Shown: positions 10,161-21,051 of the stretch, one piece after another
How the letters are laid out: every line of letters begins with the position of its first letter
Position numbering within the stretch: the first letter of the stretch is position 1
Notes under the pieces: generated by a model
The model's database searches: none
What the model saw: only the letters and a program-made list of their open reading frames with translations
What the model was told of the DNA's origin: nothing
Made by a program: the position numbers and the translations under genes
Assembly (NCBI RefSeq): GCF_013520865.1
Contig: NZ_JACDXJ010000001.1
Location: 1,975,001 to 2,039,000 of the forward strand
DNA: 64,000 bases
Reading direction: 5' to 3'
Source of the DNA: Microvirga mediterraneensis
GTDB taxonomy: Bacteria > Pseudomonadota > Alphaproteobacteria > Rhizobiales > Beijerinckiaceae

Positions 10161-11206
10161 TGGGACGCGGCGACGGCCCAGGAGCCGGAGCCGCTGGCGG
10201 ACCGTCCCGTCACGTTCCTGTGCTCCTGGAAGAGGTGTGCACGGCTCTCGATGTCAAGCGCGGCGGCACTTTCATCGACGGCACGTTCGGCGCAGGCGGT
10301 TATACGCGCGCCATTCTCGACGGACATCCCCAGAACAAGGTTGTTGCCATCGACCGCGATCCCGATGCGATCGCGGGCGGCGCTTCCCTCGCGGCCAAAT
10401 TCAAGAAGCGCCTGATGCTCGTCTCCGGACGCTTCGGGGATCTCGACGAGCTCGCGCATGCGCAGGGTTTCGAGAGCGTCGACGGCGTCGTTCTCGACAT
10501 CGGCGTGTCGTCCATGCAGCTCGACCAGGCCGAGCGCGGCTTCTCGTTCCGCAACGAGGGGCCGCTCGACATGCGCATGGAGCAGAGCGGTCCGAGCGCG
10601 GCCGATCTCGTAAACGAATCCTCCGAGGCCGAGCTTGCGGACATTTTCTACCATTACGGCGAAGAGCGGCGCGCCCGCGCGGTGGCCCGCGCCATCATCG
10701 AGATGCGCCGCCGCCAGCCGTTCGAGACCACGCGTCAGCTGGCCGATCTCGTCGCATCGCTGATCCGCCAGGAGCCCGGCGGCATCCATCCGGCCACGCG
10801 CGTGTTCCAGGGCCTGCGCATCGCGGTCAACGACGAGCTCGGCGAATTGGTGCGCGCCCTGCACGCGGCGGAGCGCATCCTGAAGCCCGGCGGCCGTCTC
10901 GTGGTCGTCACGTTCCATTCGCTGGAAGACCGCATCGTGAAGCAGTTCTTCGCGGCCCGCACCGGCCGCGCGGCCACCGGCTCGCGCCACCTGCCGACAG
11001 CCGCCGCGCCGGAGCCCACTTTCGATGCAGTCACCAGAGGTCCGGTCGGTCCTAGCGAGCAGGAAATGGCGCGCAATCCGCGGGCGCGCTCGGCGAAATT
11101 GCGGGCGGGCGAGCGCACGAGCACGCCGCCGCAGGAGCCTTTGAGCGCCATCGCCATGCTGGCCGAACTGCCGCAGACAGCCGAAAAACGGGGAGGGCGC
11201 CGATGA
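10157..11206 (+). CDS. rsmH: 16S rRNA (cytosine(1402)-N4)-methyltransferase
   Basis: Methylates C1402 in the 16S rRNA P site using AdoMet (also called MraW). 349 residues, with HVPVLLEEV, the AdoMet-binding [16 protein letters not shown] (about residues 34-49), [12 protein letters not shown] and the C-terminal [17 protein letters not shown]. The frame is open upstream to 9497, but the ATG at 10157 overlaps the mraZ stop and is preceded by AGGAG. It overlaps ftsL by 4 nt. Confidence 0.96.
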   Translation: MMGRGDGPGAGAAGGPSRHVPVLLEEVCTALDVKRGGTFIDGTFGAGGYTRAILDGHPQNKVVAIDRDPDAIAGGASLAAKFKKRLMLVSGRFGDLDELAHAQGFESVDGVVLDIGVSSMQLDQAERGFSFRNEGPLDMRMEQSGPSAADLVNESSEAELADIFYHYGEERRARAVARAIIEMRRRQPFETTRQLADLVASLIRQEPGGIHPATRVFQGLRIAVNDELGELVRALHAAERILKPGGRLVVVTFHSLEDRIVKQFFAARTGRAATGSRHLPTAAAPEPTFDAVTRGPVGPSEQEMARNPRARSAKLRAGERTSTPPQEPLSAIAMLAELPQTAEKRGGRR

Positions 11207-11598
11207 TCCGGCTGCTCCATATCATCGCGATTTCCGCCCTCATCGCATCGGCGGGTTATGCCTATTCGATCAAGTACGACACGCTCTACTACGCGGAGCA
11301 GGTGGCGAAGCTGAAGACCAAGGTGCAGCGCGAGCGCGAGGCCATCGCGGTGCTGCAGGCCGAGTGGCAATATCTCGACCGCCCCGACCGCCTCCAGGAG
11401 GCCGCCGACAAGCATCTCGACCTGCAGCCGCTGAAGATTCAGCAGCTCGCGCGCCTGTCCGAGCTGCCGAACCGTCCGTCTCGCGAGGACGAGATCGGCC
11501 GCAAGCTCGAAGCGCTCGGCCTCCTCGGTCCGACGTCGACGCCGAAGGACAAGAATTCGGACGCCCGCACCCCGACGACCCAAACCCCTAGACGGTGA
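11203..11598 (+). CDS. ftsL: Cell division protein FtsL
   Basis: Small bitopic division protein of the FtsQLB complex, 131 residues. An N-terminal membrane helix ([20 protein letters not shown]) is followed by a periplasmic coiled coil (about residues 30-70) ending in [16 protein letters not shown] polar tail rich in T, P and K follows. Position between rsmH and ftsI with ATGA and GTGA overlaps makes the call secure despite low conservation of the family. Confidence 0.92.
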   Translation: MIRLLHIIAISALIASAGYAYSIKYDTLYYAEQVAKLKTKVQREREAIAVLQAEWQYLDRPDRLQEAADKHLDLQPLKIQQLARLSELPNRPSREDEIGRKLEALGLLGPTSTPKDKNSDARTPTTQTPRR

Positions 11599-13406
11599 GC
11601 CTCGTGTTGCAAGAGCCCCAAACCGAATGGCAGGGTGAGAACCTTTCCGAAGAAGCGTATCCGGAGCACGCTTCGGCGCGGCGCGCGAAGCGCGGCATCC
11701 TCGGTCACGCCCGGGAGCTGTTCCGCCTGCGCCACGACAAGAGCACCTCGCGCGTGGGCCTCGCGGCCGCGTGCTTCGTCGGGCTGTTCAGCCTCATCGG
11801 CGGACGTCTCGTCTATCTCGCCGTCACGAGCGAGAACACGAGCGAAGTGCGCCGCGCGGCGTCGTCGGAAATTTCCGCCGCCCGTCCCGACATCGTCGAC
11901 CGCAACGGCGAGATCCTGGCGACCGACGTGAAGATGGTGTCGGTCTTCGCGGAGCCGCGCAACATCATCGACAAGGACGAGGCGGTCGAGTTGCTCACCG
12001 CCGTCCTGCCCGATCTCGACGCTACGGACCTGCGCAACAAGCTCGGCACCAAGAAGGGCTTCGTCTGGGTCAAGCGCGAGATCACGCCGCGCCAGCAGGC
12101 GGAAGTGCATCGCCTCGGCATTCCCGGCATCGGATTCCTGCCCGAGAACAAGCGCATCTATCCCAATGCGGAAGCCGCCGCCCACGTGCTCGGCTTCGCC
12201 AACGTGGACAACGTCGGCATCGCCGGGATGGAGAAATACATCGACAGCATGGGCCTGCAGGATCTCAACGGCGCGGGCTTCAACATCTCCGCCGCGGACC
12301 TGAAGCCCGTCCAGCTCTCCCTCGATCTGCGCGTGCAGCATGCGTTGCGCGACGAGCTTGCGAAGGGCATGGCGAAGTTCAAGGCCAAGGCGACGGCGGG
12401 CGCGATCCTGGACGTGAACACCGGCGAGATCATCGCCCTCGTGTCGCTGCCGGACTACGATCCCAACAACCCGGTGGACGCGCTCGACAAGGACCGGATC
12501 AACCGCATCAATGTCGGCGTGTTCGAGATGGGCTCGACCTTCAAAGCGCTCACCGTCGCGATGGCGCTCGATTCCGGCAAGTACAACATCAACTCGACCT
12601 TCGATGCGCGCTCCGGCCTGCGCTACGGCAAGTTCACCATCGGCGATTACCATGCCACGCGCCGGGTGCTCACCACGCCGGAGGTCTTTGTGCACTCGTC
12701 CAACATCGGCACCGCGCGCATGGCGCTCGGCATCGGCGTGGAAGGGCACAAGGCCTTCCTGCGCAAGATGGGCCAGCTCTCGCGTCTCGAGACCGAGCTG
12801 CCGGAAAGCGCCCTGCCGATCATTCCGCCGCGCTGGGGCGAGCTCAACACCATGACCATCGCGTTCGGCCACGGCCTCGCGGTCGCGCCGCTCCAGGCGC
12901 TCATGGCCGTCGGCGCTCTGGTCAATGGCGGCGTGCTGATCAAGCCGACCTTCCTGAAGCGCACCGAGGCCGAGGCAAGGCAGAGCGCCCTTCAGGTGAT
13001 CCGGCCCGAGACGAGCGAGGCCATGCGCTATGTGATGCGCCTCAACGCCTCCGTGCCGGAAGGCTCGGCGAGCTCCGCGGCCATCGCGGGCTTCTTCGTG
13101 GGCGGGAAAACCGGCACGGCCGAGAAAGTGATCAACGGCCGCTATTCCAAGAACAAGAACCTCACCACCTTCACGGCGGTGGTGCCGGCCGACAAACCGA
13201 AATACGTGTTCCTCACGATCATGGACGAGCCTCAGGCCGTGGAGGGAACCTACGGCTTCTCGACCGCAGGCTGGAACGCCGGTCCCGTGACCGGAAATAT
13301 CGTCGAACGCGTGGCGCCGCTGCTCAGCGTGCCGCCGCGCTTCGAGGCGCCCTCGCAGCCATTCCCGTTGATGTCGCGCCTCGGCGCCTGGGGCAGCAAC
13401 CGATGA
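11595..13406 (+). CDS. ftsI: Septal peptidoglycan transpeptidase FtsI (PBP3)
   Basis: Class B penicillin-binding protein that cross-links septal peptidoglycan, 603 residues. A cytoplasmic N-terminus and one membrane helix (GLAAACFVGLFSLIGGRLVYLAV) are followed by the pedestal domain and the transpeptidase domain. The transpeptidase shows S314-T-F-K317 (active serine), S368-S-N370 and K505-T-G507. The start is a GTG overlapping the ftsL stop. It overlaps murE by 4 nt. Confidence 0.96.
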   Translation: MSLVLQEPQTEWQGENLSEEAYPEHASARRAKRGILGHARELFRLRHDKSTSRVGLAAACFVGLFSLIGGRLVYLAVTSENTSEVRRAASSEISAARPDIVDRNGEILATDVKMVSVFAEPRNIIDKDEAVELLTAVLPDLDATDLRNKLGTKKGFVWVKREITPRQQAEVHRLGIPGIGFLPENKRIYPNAEAAAHVLGFANVDNVGIAGMEKYIDSMGLQDLNGAGFNISAADLKPVQLSLDLRVQHALRDELAKGMAKFKAKATAGAILDVNTGEIIALVSLPDYDPNNPVDALDKDRINRINVGVFEMGSTFKALTVAMALDSGKYNINSTFDARSGLRYGKFTIGDYHATRRVLTTPEVFVHSSNIGTARMALGIGVEGHKAFLRKMGQLSRLETELPESALPIIPPRWGELNTMTIAFGHGLAVAPLQALMAVGALVNGGVLIKPTFLKRTEAEARQSALQVIRPETSEAMRYVMRLNASVPEGSASSAAIAGFFVGGKTGTAEKVINGRYSKNKNLTTFTAVVPADKPKYVFLTIMDEPQAVEGTYGFSTAGWNAGPVTGNIVERVAPLLSVPPRFEAPSQPFPLMSRLGAWGSNR

Positions 13407-14872
13407 GCGAAATGACGAAGAAACTCGGCGATCTGGTCGTTGAAGCGCAGGGGCATGAACATGCCCCTCTCGCCGTTTCGGGGATCGCCTCCGACAGCCG
13501 CAAGGTGGGGCAGGGCACCCTGTTCTTCGCCGTGCCCGGCACGAAGGTGGACGGCATGAGTTTCGTGCCGCAGGCGGTGGCGGCCGGCGCGGTCGCCATC
13601 GTCGGCGAGGCGGCGCGCCCGTCCGATCTGCCGGGCCATGTCGCTTATGTTCAGGTCGGCGACGTGCGCCGCACGCTGGCTCTCGCGGCGGCGCGTTTCC
13701 ATCCGATGCAGCCGGAGAAGGTCGTCGCCGTCACGGGGACGAGCGGCAAGAGCTCGGTGGCCGATTTCGTGCGCCAGCTCTTCGCGCATCTCGGCTACAA
13801 GTCCGCGAGCGTCGGCACGCTCGGCATCATCACGTCCGACGGCGCCGCCTACGGCTCGCTCACCACGCCGGATCCGATCTCGCTGCACGAGAACTTCGAC
13901 CGCCTCGCCCGTGACGGCGTTACGCGGCTCGCCATGGAAGCGTCCTCGCACGGCATCGACCAGCGCCGCCTCGACGGCGTGCGCCTGCAGGTTGCGGGCT
14001 TCACCAATCTCGGGCGCGATCATCTCGATTACCACGCCACGACGGAAGCCTATGCGCAGGCGAAGATGCGCCTGTTCGACACGCTTCTGCCCATTGATGC
14101 GCCTGCCATCATCAATGCGGACGGACCCTATGCGGACATCTTCCTGCAGGGAGTGCGCGACCGCGGGCTGAAGCTCATCACCACGGGCCGGGCGGGCGAG
14201 ACGCTCCGTCTCGTCGAAGCCCGTGCTGAAGGTTTCACGCAGGCGCTCACCGTCGAAGCATATGGAAAGACCATCCGGACGACGCTGCCGCTGCTCGGAG
14301 CCTTCCAGGTCGAGAACGCTCTCGTGGCGGCGGGCCTCGTCCTCGCCGTCGAAGGCGAGGGCAGGGCCGAGGACGTGCTGAAGGGATTCGAGACCCTCAA
14401 GGGCGTGTCGGGCCGCCTGGAGCAGGTGGGCGAGGTCGACGGCGCGATCTGCATCGTCGATTACGCGCACAAGCCCGATGCGCTCGCCCACGTGCTCGAT
14501 GCCCTGCGCCCCTTCGTGAAGGGACGTCTGTTCTGCGTCGTCGGCTGCGGCGGCGACCGGGACCGGGGAAAACGTCCGCTCATGGGACGCATCGCCTCCG
14601 ACAAGGCGGATGTGGTCATCGTCACGGACGATAATCCTCGCTCCGAGGATCCGGCCGCCATCCGCGCCGAGGTCATGAAGGCCGCGCCCGGCGCGCGGGA
14701 AATCGGCGACCGGGCCGAGGCCATCCGCACGGCCGTGAAGGAGCTTCGGGAAGGCGATATTCTGGTCGTGGCCGGCAAAGGTCATGAAACGGGCCAAATC
14801 ATCGGCGACCGGACCCTGCCGTTCTCGGACCACGACGAAGTCCGGGCGGCCATTGCGGAGAGGCAGGGATGA
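13403..14872 (+). CDS. murE: UDP-MurNAc-L-Ala-D-Glu:meso-diaminopimelate ligase
   Basis: Adds meso-diaminopimelate to the nucleotide precursor in the cytoplasm, 489 residues. ATP-binding GTSGKSS follows the N-terminal UDP-binding domain (SDSRKVGQGTLFFAVPG), and the substrate-specificity motif DNPRSEDP points to meso-DAP rather than lysine. GKGHE is near the C-terminus. The ATG at 13403 overlaps the ftsI stop. The frame extends far upstream as an antiphase shadow of ftsI and is trimmed. Confidence 0.96.
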   Translation: MSEMTKKLGDLVVEAQGHEHAPLAVSGIASDSRKVGQGTLFFAVPGTKVDGMSFVPQAVAAGAVAIVGEAARPSDLPGHVAYVQVGDVRRTLALAAARFHPMQPEKVVAVTGTSGKSSVADFVRQLFAHLGYKSASVGTLGIITSDGAAYGSLTTPDPISLHENFDRLARDGVTRLAMEASSHGIDQRRLDGVRLQVAGFTNLGRDHLDYHATTEAYAQAKMRLFDTLLPIDAPAIINADGPYADIFLQGVRDRGLKLITTGRAGETLRLVEARAEGFTQALTVEAYGKTIRTTLPLLGAFQVENALVAAGLVLAVEGEGRAEDVLKGFETLKGVSGRLEQVGEVDGAICIVDYAHKPDALAHVLDALRPFVKGRLFCVVGCGGDRDRGKRPLMGRIASDKADVVIVTDDNPRSEDPAAIRAEVMKAAPGAREIGDRAEAIRTAVKELREGDILVVAGKGHETGQIIGDRTLPFSDHDEVRAAIAERQG

Positions 14873-16302
14873 ATTCGCCCCTATGGACCTTGGATGAAAT
14901 CCTAGCCGCCACCGGCGCCCGCGTCGGTGGTGGCTTCGCACAGGCGACAGGGGCGTCCATCGACACGCGCACCCTCGAGCCCGGCGATCTCTACTTCGCC
15001 ATCAAGGGCGATGTGCATGACGGGCACGATTTCGTGGCGGCGGCCCTGGAGAAGGGCGCGGCGGCGGCTGTCGTGGCGGAGGAAAAGGCTTCCGCCTTCA
15101 GGGATTCCGACAGGCCCGTCATCGTGCCGGACGTGCTCGAATCCATGCGCAGGCTCGGGCGCGCCGCGCGAGAGCGCACGGACGCGAAGATCGTCGCCAT
15201 CACGGGTTCCGTCGGCAAGACCGGCACGAAGGAGGCCATGCGCCTCGCGCTCGCCCGGCAGGGCGCGACCCATGCGTCGGTCGCGTCCTACAACAATCAT
15301 TGGGGCGTGCCGCTGACTCTCGCCCGCATGCCGCGCGAGAGCGCCTTCGGCGTGTTCGAGATCGGCATGAACCATGCGTACGAGATCCTGCCGCTGACCG
15401 GCATGGTGCGTCCGCACGTGGCGGTGATCACCACGGTCGAGCCGGTCCATATCGAGTTCTTCCCCTCGCTCTGGGGCATCGCCGATGCCAAGGGCGAGAT
15501 CTTCGCGGGGCTGGAGCCCGGCGGCACGGCGGTCATCAGCCGCGACAACGCCTATTTCGAGCGGATGCGCGCCCATGCCACTGCGTCCCCGGCCGGCCGC
15601 GTGATCACCTTCGGCGAGCATGAGGCGGCGGATATCCGGGCGCACCGCATCATCGTGAAGCCCGATCATTCGGTCGTGGACGCGACGATCTTCGGCCAGC
15701 CCCTGACCTACCGGATCGGCACGGCGGGCCGGCACATCGCGCTCAATTCCCTGAGCGTGCTCGCGGCCTCCCATGCGCTCGGCGCCGACCTCGCGCTCGT
15801 GGCGCTCTCCTTCGCGGAGCTGAAGCCGCCGGTCGGGCGCGGCGAGCGGACCATGCTTGCCCTCGGCGACGATGAGGCGTTGCTGATCGACGAGAGCTAC
15901 AATGCCAATCCCGCGTCCATGCGGGCGGCCTTCGCCAATCTGGGGGCGGTGGAACTCGGGCGCGGCGCACGACGCATCGCCGTCCTGGGCGACATGAAGG
16001 AACTCGGCGAAACGGGGCCCCGCCTGCACGCGGAGCTCGCGGAGGCCATCGAGGCGAACAGGATCGACCTTTTGTTCGCGGCCGGTCCCCTGATGCGGAA
16101 CCTCGTCGATGCGCTGCCGAAGGCCAAAGTCGCCGCCCATGTGGACACATCGGCCGAACTGGTCGATGCCGTCTGCGCGGCGGTGCGTCCCGGCGATGCA
16201 GTCACCGTCAAGGGCTCGCTCAGCATGAAGATGGCCCTGGTTGTCAAAGCTTTGAAAGAACGTTACGGCGCGAGCCCGACGGCAAACGCGCTGAAAGGAT
16301 AA
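14869..16302 (+). CDS. murF: UDP-MurNAc-tripeptide:D-Ala-D-Ala ligase
   Basis: Adds the D-Ala-D-Ala dipeptide made by Ddl to complete the UDP-MurNAc-pentapeptide, 477 residues. It has an N-terminal Mur ligase domain (SIDTRTLEPGDLYFAIKGDVHDGHDFV), the ATP loop ITGSVGKTGTKE, the central YNNHWGVPLTLARMP motif and C-terminal DESYNANPASMRAAF. It overlaps murE by ATGA, and mraY follows after 3 nt. Confidence 0.96.
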   Translation: MNSPLWTLDEILAATGARVGGGFAQATGASIDTRTLEPGDLYFAIKGDVHDGHDFVAAALEKGAAAAVVAEEKASAFRDSDRPVIVPDVLESMRRLGRAARERTDAKIVAITGSVGKTGTKEAMRLALARQGATHASVASYNNHWGVPLTLARMPRESAFGVFEIGMNHAYEILPLTGMVRPHVAVITTVEPVHIEFFPSLWGIADAKGEIFAGLEPGGTAVISRDNAYFERMRAHATASPAGRVITFGEHEAADIRAHRIIVKPDHSVVDATIFGQPLTYRIGTAGRHIALNSLSVLAASHALGADLALVALSFAELKPPVGRGERTMLALGDDEALLIDESYNANPASMRAAFANLGAVELGRGARRIAVLGDMKELGETGPRLHAELAEAIEANRIDLLFAAGPLMRNLVDALPKAKVAAHVDTSAELVDAVCAAVRPGDAVTVKGSLSMKMALVVKALKERYGASPTANALKG

Positions 16303-16305
16303 TCG

Positions 16306-17391
16306 ATGTTGACCTGGTTGGCTGAGCTCAGCCCCTATTTCAGTCCGCTCAATATTTTCCGCTACATCACGTTCCGGACCGGCGGCGCGACGGCGACCGC
16401 CCTGCTGATCGTCTTCCTCTTCGGCCCGTGGATGATCTCGCTCCTGCGCCTGCGCCAGGGCAAGGGACAGCCGATTCGCGAGGATGGGCCGCAATCGCAC
16501 CTTCTGACGAAGCGCGGCACGCCGACCATGGGCGGCCTGATGATCCTGGCGGGCGTACTGATCTCGACGCTCTTGTGGGCGAACCTAGCCAACCACTATG
16601 TCTGGGTCGTGCTGTTCGTCACCGTGGGCTTCGGCGCCATCGGGTTCTACGACGATTACCTGAAGGTGACGAAGCAGTCGCACAAGGGCTTCTCCGGGAA
16701 GTCGCGGCTCGCCATCGAGGCCCTGATCGCGGCGGTTGCCTGCCTGGCGATCTCCTACATGGCGACGCCCGGGCTTGCGAACAAGCTGGCGCTGCCCTTC
16801 TCGAAGGACCTGATCTTCAATCTCGGCTGGTTCTACATCGTCTTCGCCGGCTTCGTGATCGTCGGCGCGGGCAACGCCGTCAACATCACCGACGGTCTCG
16901 ACGGTCTCGCCATCGTGCCCGTGATGATCGCGGCCGGCACCTTCGGTTTCATCGCCTATCTGACCGGCAACGCGGTGTTCTCCAACTACCTGCAGATCCA
17001 TTTCGTGCCCGGCACCGGCGAGCTTGCGGTCATCTGCGGCGCGCTCATCGGGGCGGGCCTCGGCTTCCTCTGGTTCAACGCGCCTCCGGCCCAGATCTTC
17101 ATGGGCGACACCGGATCTCTCGCTCTCGGCGGCCTTCTCGGCACCATTGCGGTGGCGGCCAAGCACGAATTCGTGCTCGCCATCGTGGGCGGCCTCTTCG
17201 TGCTGGAGATCATGTCCGTGATCATCCAGGTCGCGTCGTTCAAGCTCACAGGCAAGCGCGTCTTCAAGATGGCGCCGATCCACCATCATTTCGAGCAGCT
17301 GGGCTGGACCGAGCCGCAGGTGGTGATCCGCTTCTGGATCATCTCCGTCGTGCTGGCGCTCACCGGCCTCGCTACCCTCAAGCTGCGGTAA
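16306..17391 (+). CDS. mraY: Phospho-MurNAc-pentapeptide translocase
   Basis: Integral membrane enzyme that transfers phospho-MurNAc-pentapeptide to undecaprenyl phosphate, forming lipid I. 361 residues with about ten membrane helices. Catalytic and magnesium motifs are present: [21 protein letters not shown] and the histidine cluster PIHHHFE. PTMGGLM in the N-terminal third is also family-typical. Length matches the family. Confidence 0.97.
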   Translation: MLTWLAELSPYFSPLNIFRYITFRTGGATATALLIVFLFGPWMISLLRLRQGKGQPIREDGPQSHLLTKRGTPTMGGLMILAGVLISTLLWANLANHYVWVVLFVTVGFGAIGFYDDYLKVTKQSHKGFSGKSRLAIEALIAAVACLAISYMATPGLANKLALPFSKDLIFNLGWFYIVFAGFVIVGAGNAVNITDGLDGLAIVPVMIAAGTFGFIAYLTGNAVFSNYLQIHFVPGTGELAVICGALIGAGLGFLWFNAPPAQIFMGDTGSLALGGLLGTIAVAAKHEFVLAIVGGLFVLEIMSVIIQVASFKLTGKRVFKMAPIHHHFEQLGWTEPQVVIRFWIISVVLALTGLATLKLR

Positions 17392-17396
17392 GGCGC

Positions 17397-18788
17397 ATGA
17401 TCCCCGTCACCACCTTCGCGGGCAAAACGGTTGCGCTCTTCGGCCTCGGCGGATCGGGTCTGGCGACGGCTCTCGCCCTGAAGGCGGGTGGCGCGCATGT
17501 GGTCGCCTGCGACGACAATCCGGCCAAGATGGCGGAAGCCGGCGCGAAGGGCATCGAAACCGCCGATCTGCGCGAGGCGGATTGGTCGCGCTTCTCGTCC
17601 TTCATCCTCTCGCCCGGCGTGCCGCTGACGCATCCCGAGCCTCACTGGTCGGCGCGGCTCGCGAGGCAAGCGGGCGTCGAGATCATCGGCGACATCGAGC
17701 TGTTCTGCCGCGAACGGGCCAAGATCGCGCCGAATGCGCCGTTCGTCGCGATTACCGGCACCAACGGCAAGTCCACCACGACGGCTTTGATCGCGCATAT
17801 CCTGCGCGAGGCCGGTCGCGACGTGCAGATGGGCGGCAATATCGGCACGGCCATCCTGTCGCTCGAGCCGCCGTCCGATACCCGCATCCACGTGATCGAG
17901 TGCTCGTCGTTCCAGATCGACCTCACGCCCTCGCTCGCCCCCACAATCGGTGTTCACCTCAACCTTTCGCCCGATCACATCGACCGGCACGGGACGATGG
18001 AGCTTTATGCGGCCATCAAGGAGCGTCTGGTGGCGAAGGCGGGGCTTGCCGTCATCGGCATCGATGATGCGATGAGCCGCGCCATCGCCGAGGCCTGCGA
18101 GGGCAGGGGCGTGAACGTGGCGCGTGTTTCCGTCGAGCCCATCGGGGCGAAGGGTGTCTTCGCCGATGGGGAAACGCTCGTCGGCGTGACGGATTCCGAC
18201 ACGGCTCCCTTGGCCGATCTGGCAGGCATCGGTGCCCTGCGCGGCGCGCACAATGCGCAGAACGCCGCCGCGGCAGTCGCGGTCGCCCTGGCCCTCGACG
18301 TTTCGCTGGAAAAAATCCGGTCCGGCCTCGGCACCTTCCCCGGCCTGCCGCATCGCATGGAGGAGGTTGGGCGCATTGGCCATGCCCTCTTCATCAACGA
18401 CTCGAAGGCCACCAATGCGGATTCCACCGAGAAGGCGCTGAAGTCCTTCGACGACATTTTCTGGATCCTCGGCGGCAAGGCTAAGGAAGGCGGCATCGAG
18501 CCGCTGGAATCCTACTTCCCGAAGATCCGCAAGGCCTATCTCATCGGCGCAGCCGCGGACGAATTTTCCAGGACGCTCGGCAGCGACGTGGCGCATGTCC
18601 TGTCCGGCACGCTCGACAGGGCCGTCGAACAGGCGGCCGCGGACGCGCTGGCGATGGGCGGACCCGCCGTCGTCCTGCTGTCGCCGGCCTGCGCGTCCTA
18701 CGATCAATTTCCCAATTACGAAGTGCGCGGAAACCACTTCCGCGATCTGGTCCGGGCATTGCCCGGCATCGAAGCCAAGGGGGCTTAG
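17397..18788 (+). CDS. murD: UDP-MurNAc-L-alanine:D-glutamate ligase
   Basis: Adds D-glutamate to UDP-MurNAc-L-Ala, 463 residues. A Rossmann-like N-terminus ([17 protein letters not shown]) is followed by the ATP loop [14 protein letters not shown], the [14 protein letters not shown] motif and a C-terminal Mur ligase domain with [11 protein letters not shown]. The ATG at 17397 is 5 nt past the mraY stop. It is followed after 2 nt by ftsW. Confidence 0.96.
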   Translation: MIPVTTFAGKTVALFGLGGSGLATALALKAGGAHVVACDDNPAKMAEAGAKGIETADLREADWSRFSSFILSPGVPLTHPEPHWSARLARQAGVEIIGDIELFCRERAKIAPNAPFVAITGTNGKSTTTALIAHILREAGRDVQMGGNIGTAILSLEPPSDTRIHVIECSSFQIDLTPSLAPTIGVHLNLSPDHIDRHGTMELYAAIKERLVAKAGLAVIGIDDAMSRAIAEACEGRGVNVARVSVEPIGAKGVFADGETLVGVTDSDTAPLADLAGIGALRGAHNAQNAAAAVAVALALDVSLEKIRSGLGTFPGLPHRMEEVGRIGHALFINDSKATNADSTEKALKSFDDIFWILGGKAKEGGIEPLESYFPKIRKAYLIGAAADEFSRTLGSDVAHVLSGTLDRAVEQAAADALAMGGPAVVLLSPACASYDQFPNYEVRGNHFRDLVRALPGIEAKGA

Positions 18789-18790
18789 AC

Positions 18791-19936
18791 ATGGTGTCAC
18801 GCGCGGAACGCTCGGCTTTCGGCGATTGGTGGTGGACGGTCGACCGCCTGCTCCTCGCAGGCCTCGCCATCCTCATGCTGGCCGGCCTCGTCTTTCTCAT
18901 GGCGGGCGGTCCGCCGGTCGCGGAGCGCCTCGGGCTCTCCACGTTCCACTTCGTGAACCGGCAGGTGATGTTCCTCATCCCGGCCTTGTTCATCATGATC
19001 CCGGTCTCATTCCTGTCGCTGCGCCACATTCGGCGTCTCGCGCTGCTGGTCTATGCGATCGGCATGGTGCTGATCCTGCTGGCGTTCCAGTACGGTCCCG
19101 AGATCAAGGGCGCGCATCGCTGGATCATGATCGGCCCGCTCGGCCTGCAGCCGTCGGAATTCGTGAAGCCCGCCTTTGTGGTTCTCTCCGCCTGGGCGTT
19201 CTCGGAAGGCGCGCGGCGCAAGGACGTGCCGGGCACGCTGCTGGCGCTTCTTCTCCTGCCGGCCACCATCGTGCCGCTCATTCTCCAGCCGGATTTCGGC
19301 CAGACCATGCTCATCACTATCGTGTGGTGCGGCCTGTTCTTCATCGCCGGGCTGCACTGGTTCTGGGTGATGGGCCTCGGCGGCGCAGGGCTTGTCGGCA
19401 TCGTGGCGGCCTATGAGTTCCTGCCGCACGTGCGCGCCCGCATCGAGCGCTTCCTCGACAAGGATTCCGGCGACACCTTCCAGGTGGATACGGCGATGGA
19501 ATCCTTCTCCCGCGGCGGCTGGCTCGGACGCGGGCCGGGCGAGGGCACGGTCAAGCGCATCCTGCCGGACGCCCATACGGACTTCATCTTCGCCGTCACG
19601 GCGGAAGAGTTCGGCCTCATCGTGTGCATCGCGCTGCTTCTCATCTTCGCCTTCATCGTGCTGCGCGGCCTGACGCTCGCGCGCCGTAACGAGGATACGT
19701 TCTGCCGACTCGCGGCCACGGGCCTGATCTTCATGTTCGGCCTCCAAGCCTGCATCAACATGATGGTGAACGTGCATCTCATGCCCGCCAAGGGCATGAC
19801 GCTGCCGTTCATCTCCTATGGCGGATCTTCGCTGCTCTCGCTCGCGCTCGGCATGGGCTTCCTGATCGCCCTCACGCGACGGCGCCCGCGGGCCGAGATG
19901 ATGGACACCTACAATCAGGATTGGCCGCGCGGATGA
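18791..19936 (+). CDS. ftsW: Septal peptidoglycan glycosyltransferase FtsW (SEDS family)
   Basis: Polymerises lipid II at the septum together with FtsI, 381 residues. About ten membrane helices, with the SEDS motifs KGAHRWIMIGPLGLQPSEF, a large extracellular loop after DKDSGDTFQ and, near the C-terminus, PAKGMTLPFISYGGSS. Typical length. It ends in an ATGA overlap with murG. Confidence 0.96.
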   Translation: MVSRAERSAFGDWWWTVDRLLLAGLAILMLAGLVFLMAGGPPVAERLGLSTFHFVNRQVMFLIPALFIMIPVSFLSLRHIRRLALLVYAIGMVLILLAFQYGPEIKGAHRWIMIGPLGLQPSEFVKPAFVVLSAWAFSEGARRKDVPGTLLALLLLPATIVPLILQPDFGQTMLITIVWCGLFFIAGLHWFWVMGLGGAGLVGIVAAYEFLPHVRARIERFLDKDSGDTFQVDTAMESFSRGGWLGRGPGEGTVKRILPDAHTDFIFAVTAEEFGLIVCIALLLIFAFIVLRGLTLARRNEDTFCRLAATGLIFMFGLQACINMMVNVHLMPAKGMTLPFISYGGSSLLSLALGMGFLIALTRRRPRAEMMDTYNQDWPRG

Positions 19937-21051
19937 AGTCACCTCTCATCCTCCTGACCGCCGGCGGCACCGGCGGTCATCTTTTTCCGGCCGAAGCATT
20001 GGCGAATGCCTTGAAGGCCTCCGGCGCCAGGGTGGCGCTCGCCACCGACAAGCGCGCCAACGCCTATGCGGGCTCCTTCCCGACCGACGAGATCGTCGAG
20101 ATCCCGTCCGCGACGCCTTCCGGCCGCTCGCTGCCGCAGATGGCGAAGGCCGCGCTGCTGCTGGGGCAGGGGACCTTGAAGGCCGCGTCTCTCATTCGCA
20201 AGATGAAGCCGGCCGTGGTCGTGGGCTTCGGCGGTTATCCCACCGTGCCGCCCGTGCTCGCCGCATCGTTCCTCAAGGTGCCGACGGTGATCCATGAGGC
20301 GAACGGCGTGATGGGGCGGGCCAACCGGCTCCTCGCCCGCCGCGCCACGGTGATCGCCACGGGCTTTTCCGGCATCAAGGGCGTTCCGGCGAACGTGCCG
20401 GGCAAGAGCATCCACACCGGCAATCCGATCCGTCCGGCGGTGCTGGACGCCGCGCGGCAGGCCTATGCGGGCCTGGAGAACGACGGCAAGCTTCGTCTCC
20501 TCGTCGTCGGCGGCAGCCAGGGCGCCCGGGTGATGAGCGACGTGGTCCCCCCGGCCATCGAGCGCCTGCCGGCGGACCTGCGGGCCCGCCTTTCCATCAC
20601 CCAGCAGGCCCGGGGCGAGGACCTTGAGCGGGTCCGCGAGCATTACCGGACGCTCGGGGTGGAGTTCGAGGCCGAGCCCTTCTTCAAGGACCTGCCGCAC
20701 CGGCTGGCCCAGGCCCACCTCGTCGTCTCCCGATCCGGCGCGTCGACCGTGGCGGAACTCGCGGTGATTGGTCGCCCGTCGATCCTCGTGCCCCTGCCGG
20801 GCTCCCTCGACCAGGACCAGGCGGCCAATGCCAAAACCCTGGGAGATCTGGGCGCTGCCATCGTTTGTCCGCAATCGGACTTCACCCCTGAGAGGCTGGC
20901 TCAGGAAATTAAGCTCTTTTTTCAAGAGCCTGACCGCTTGACCAGGGCCGCCGCCGCCGCACATAGCGCCAGCATCACGGATGCGGCCGAGCGTCTTGCG
21001 CAGGCCGTCCTCACCCTTGTCCCTTCGAACAATAACGGAAAAAACCCATGA
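19933..21051 (+). CDS. murG: Lipid II synthase (UDP-GlcNAc transferase MurG)
   Basis: Peripheral membrane GT28 glycosyltransferase adding GlcNAc to lipid I, 372 residues. The N-terminal glycine-rich loop [16 protein letters not shown] is followed by [25 protein letters not shown] and the UDP-GlcNAc site [11 protein letters not shown]...[14 protein letters not shown]. The ATG at 19933 overlaps the ftsW stop. A TTG 12 nt upstream is not needed. Confidence 0.96.
   Translation: MKSPLILLTAGGTGGHLFPAEALANALKASGARVALATDKRANAYAGSFPTDEIVEIPSATPSGRSLPQMAKAALLLGQGTLKAASLIRKMKPAVVVGFGGYPTVPPVLAASFLKVPTVIHEANGVMGRANRLLARRATVIATGFSGIKGVPANVPGKSIHTGNPIRPAVLDAARQAYAGLENDGKLRLLVVGGSQGARVMSDVVPPAIERLPADLRARLSITQQARGEDLERVREHYRTLGVEFEAEPFFKDLPHRLAQAHLVVSRSGASTVAELAVIGRPSILVPLPGSLDQDQAANAKTLGDLGAAIVCPQSDFTPERLAQEIKLFFQEPDRLTRAAAAAHSASITDAAERLAQAVLTLVPSNNNGKNP

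Noticed and set aside
11771..13402. Plus-strand frame running through ftsI into murE
   Set aside because: Arginine- and alanine-rich shadow of ftsI; only the part from 13403 matches MurE.
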